In this document: one piece after another, positions 12,483 through 12,567 of the stretch
Position numbering within the stretch: the first letter of the stretch is position 1
How the letters are laid out: every line of letters begins with the position of its first letter
Origin: Candidatus Omnitrophota bacterium
GTDB lineage: Bacteria > Omnitrophota > Koll11 > Tantalellales > Tantalellaceae
Length of the DNA stretch: 12,567 bases
Direction of reading: 5' to 3'
Assembly: GCA_015231715.1 (NCBI GenBank)
Contig: JADGBB010000036.1
Span: forward strand, 1-12,567
Notes under the pieces: generated by a model
Told to the model about the DNA's origin: nothing
The model's input: only the letters and a program-made list of their open reading frames with translations
Databases searched by the model: none
Translations under genes and position numbers: made by a program

Positions 12483-12551
12483 AAAGGGATCCAAGAACTT
12501 GTGCTATAATTGAATCTTCTGAAACCCAATAAACACAAGGAGGATCCCCTT
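12483..12551. repeat. 10-bp inverted repeat around the last gene's promoter and ribosome-binding site
   Basis: AAAGGGATCC (12483-12492) and GGATCCCCTT (12542-12551) are complementary at 9 of 10 positions. The right copy overlaps the AAGGAGG ribosome-binding site. It could be an insertion-sequence end, an operator or chance. Confidence 0.4.
12502..12510 (+). promoter_or_regulatory. Extended -10 promoter of the gene at the window end
   Basis: TGCTATAAT is a perfect extended -10 (TGnTATAAT). A start near 12517 would give a leader of about 35 nt with AAGGAGG (12537-12543) 8 nt before the ATG at 12552. No good -35 is seen, which an extended -10 tolerates. Confidence 0.6.
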
Positions 12552-12567
12552 ATGGCTAATTATAGCA
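12552..12567 (+). CDS. Start of a gene cut by the window end
   Basis: ATG at 12552 follows a perfect AAGGAGG ribosome-binding site with 8-nt spacing and an extended -10 promoter. Only M-A-N-Y-S can be read, so the product cannot be named. Flanking inverted repeats raise the possibility of an insertion-sequence transposase, but this is not supported by protein sequence. Confidence 0.55.

Noticed and set aside
1..12567. tRNA or rRNA genes, riboswitches
   Set aside because: No cloverleaf with a TTCGANTC-type arm, no rRNA sequence and no riboswitch core was noticed by eye on either strand; a covariance search was not possible.

Overview
The window suggests an AT-rich, Gram-negative, uncultivated bacterium. 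It encodes an RND permease paired with a TolC-type outer-membrane channel, which implies two membranes. Its intergenic regions are full of fold-back repeats, including one whose shadow translation is the familiar spurious peptide HPEEQSDEGS. That repeat is, from general familiarity, common in candidate-phylum metagenome assemblies such as Omnitrophota or Elusimicrobiota relatives. The phylum cannot be fixed from this window.

Layout. (1) 1-2411, + strand: the 3' end of a GH113-like glycoside hydrolase, then a close-packed set of a pterin-4a-carbinolamine dehydratase-like protein (its third signature histidine replaced by Asn), a small cupin, and a U32-family tRNA/rRNA hydroxylase of the TrhP type. 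(2) 2448-3574: a free-standing class II fructose-bisphosphate aldolase with its own promoter and a perfect intrinsic terminator. (3) 3629-4748: a GT2 glycosyltransferase on the minus strand, bracketed by an 18-bp direct repeat. (4) 4537-5092: a repeat cluster of three different fold-back elements in about 560 bp. (5) 5214-9713: an operon of RND efflux permease and TolC-like channel, with no periplasmic adaptor gene beside it. (6) 9731-9826: a long hairpin of the same family as one in region 4, in reverse orientation. (7) 9860-10573: rsmE, the 16S rRNA m3U1498 methyltransferase. (8) 10660-11302: a zeta-toxin-like gene broken by an internal frame-shifting deletion, followed by an intact 46-residue partner that looks like an antitoxin. 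(9) 11306-11731: a DsrE-family gene boxed between two identical 30-bp repeats with a GGGTCTGACCC palindrome. (10) 11733-12398: an unrecognised minus-strand gene. (11) The first codons of another gene at the window end.

The genes are mostly housekeeping or envelope functions. What stands out is the interstitial DNA. At least four repeat families occur, two of them bracketing single genes (GT2 and DsrE) like cassettes. Two separate hairpins share a conserved asymmetric internal motif pair, which suggests a defined structured element rather than random palindromes. Three genes (GT2, RND, zeta-like) have a -10 box only 8-9 nt before the ATG and no clear ribosome-binding site, which points to leaderless transcription. 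I found no complete new defence or biosynthetic system. The best candidates for undescribed biology are the hairpin family and the repeat-boxed single-gene cassettes.
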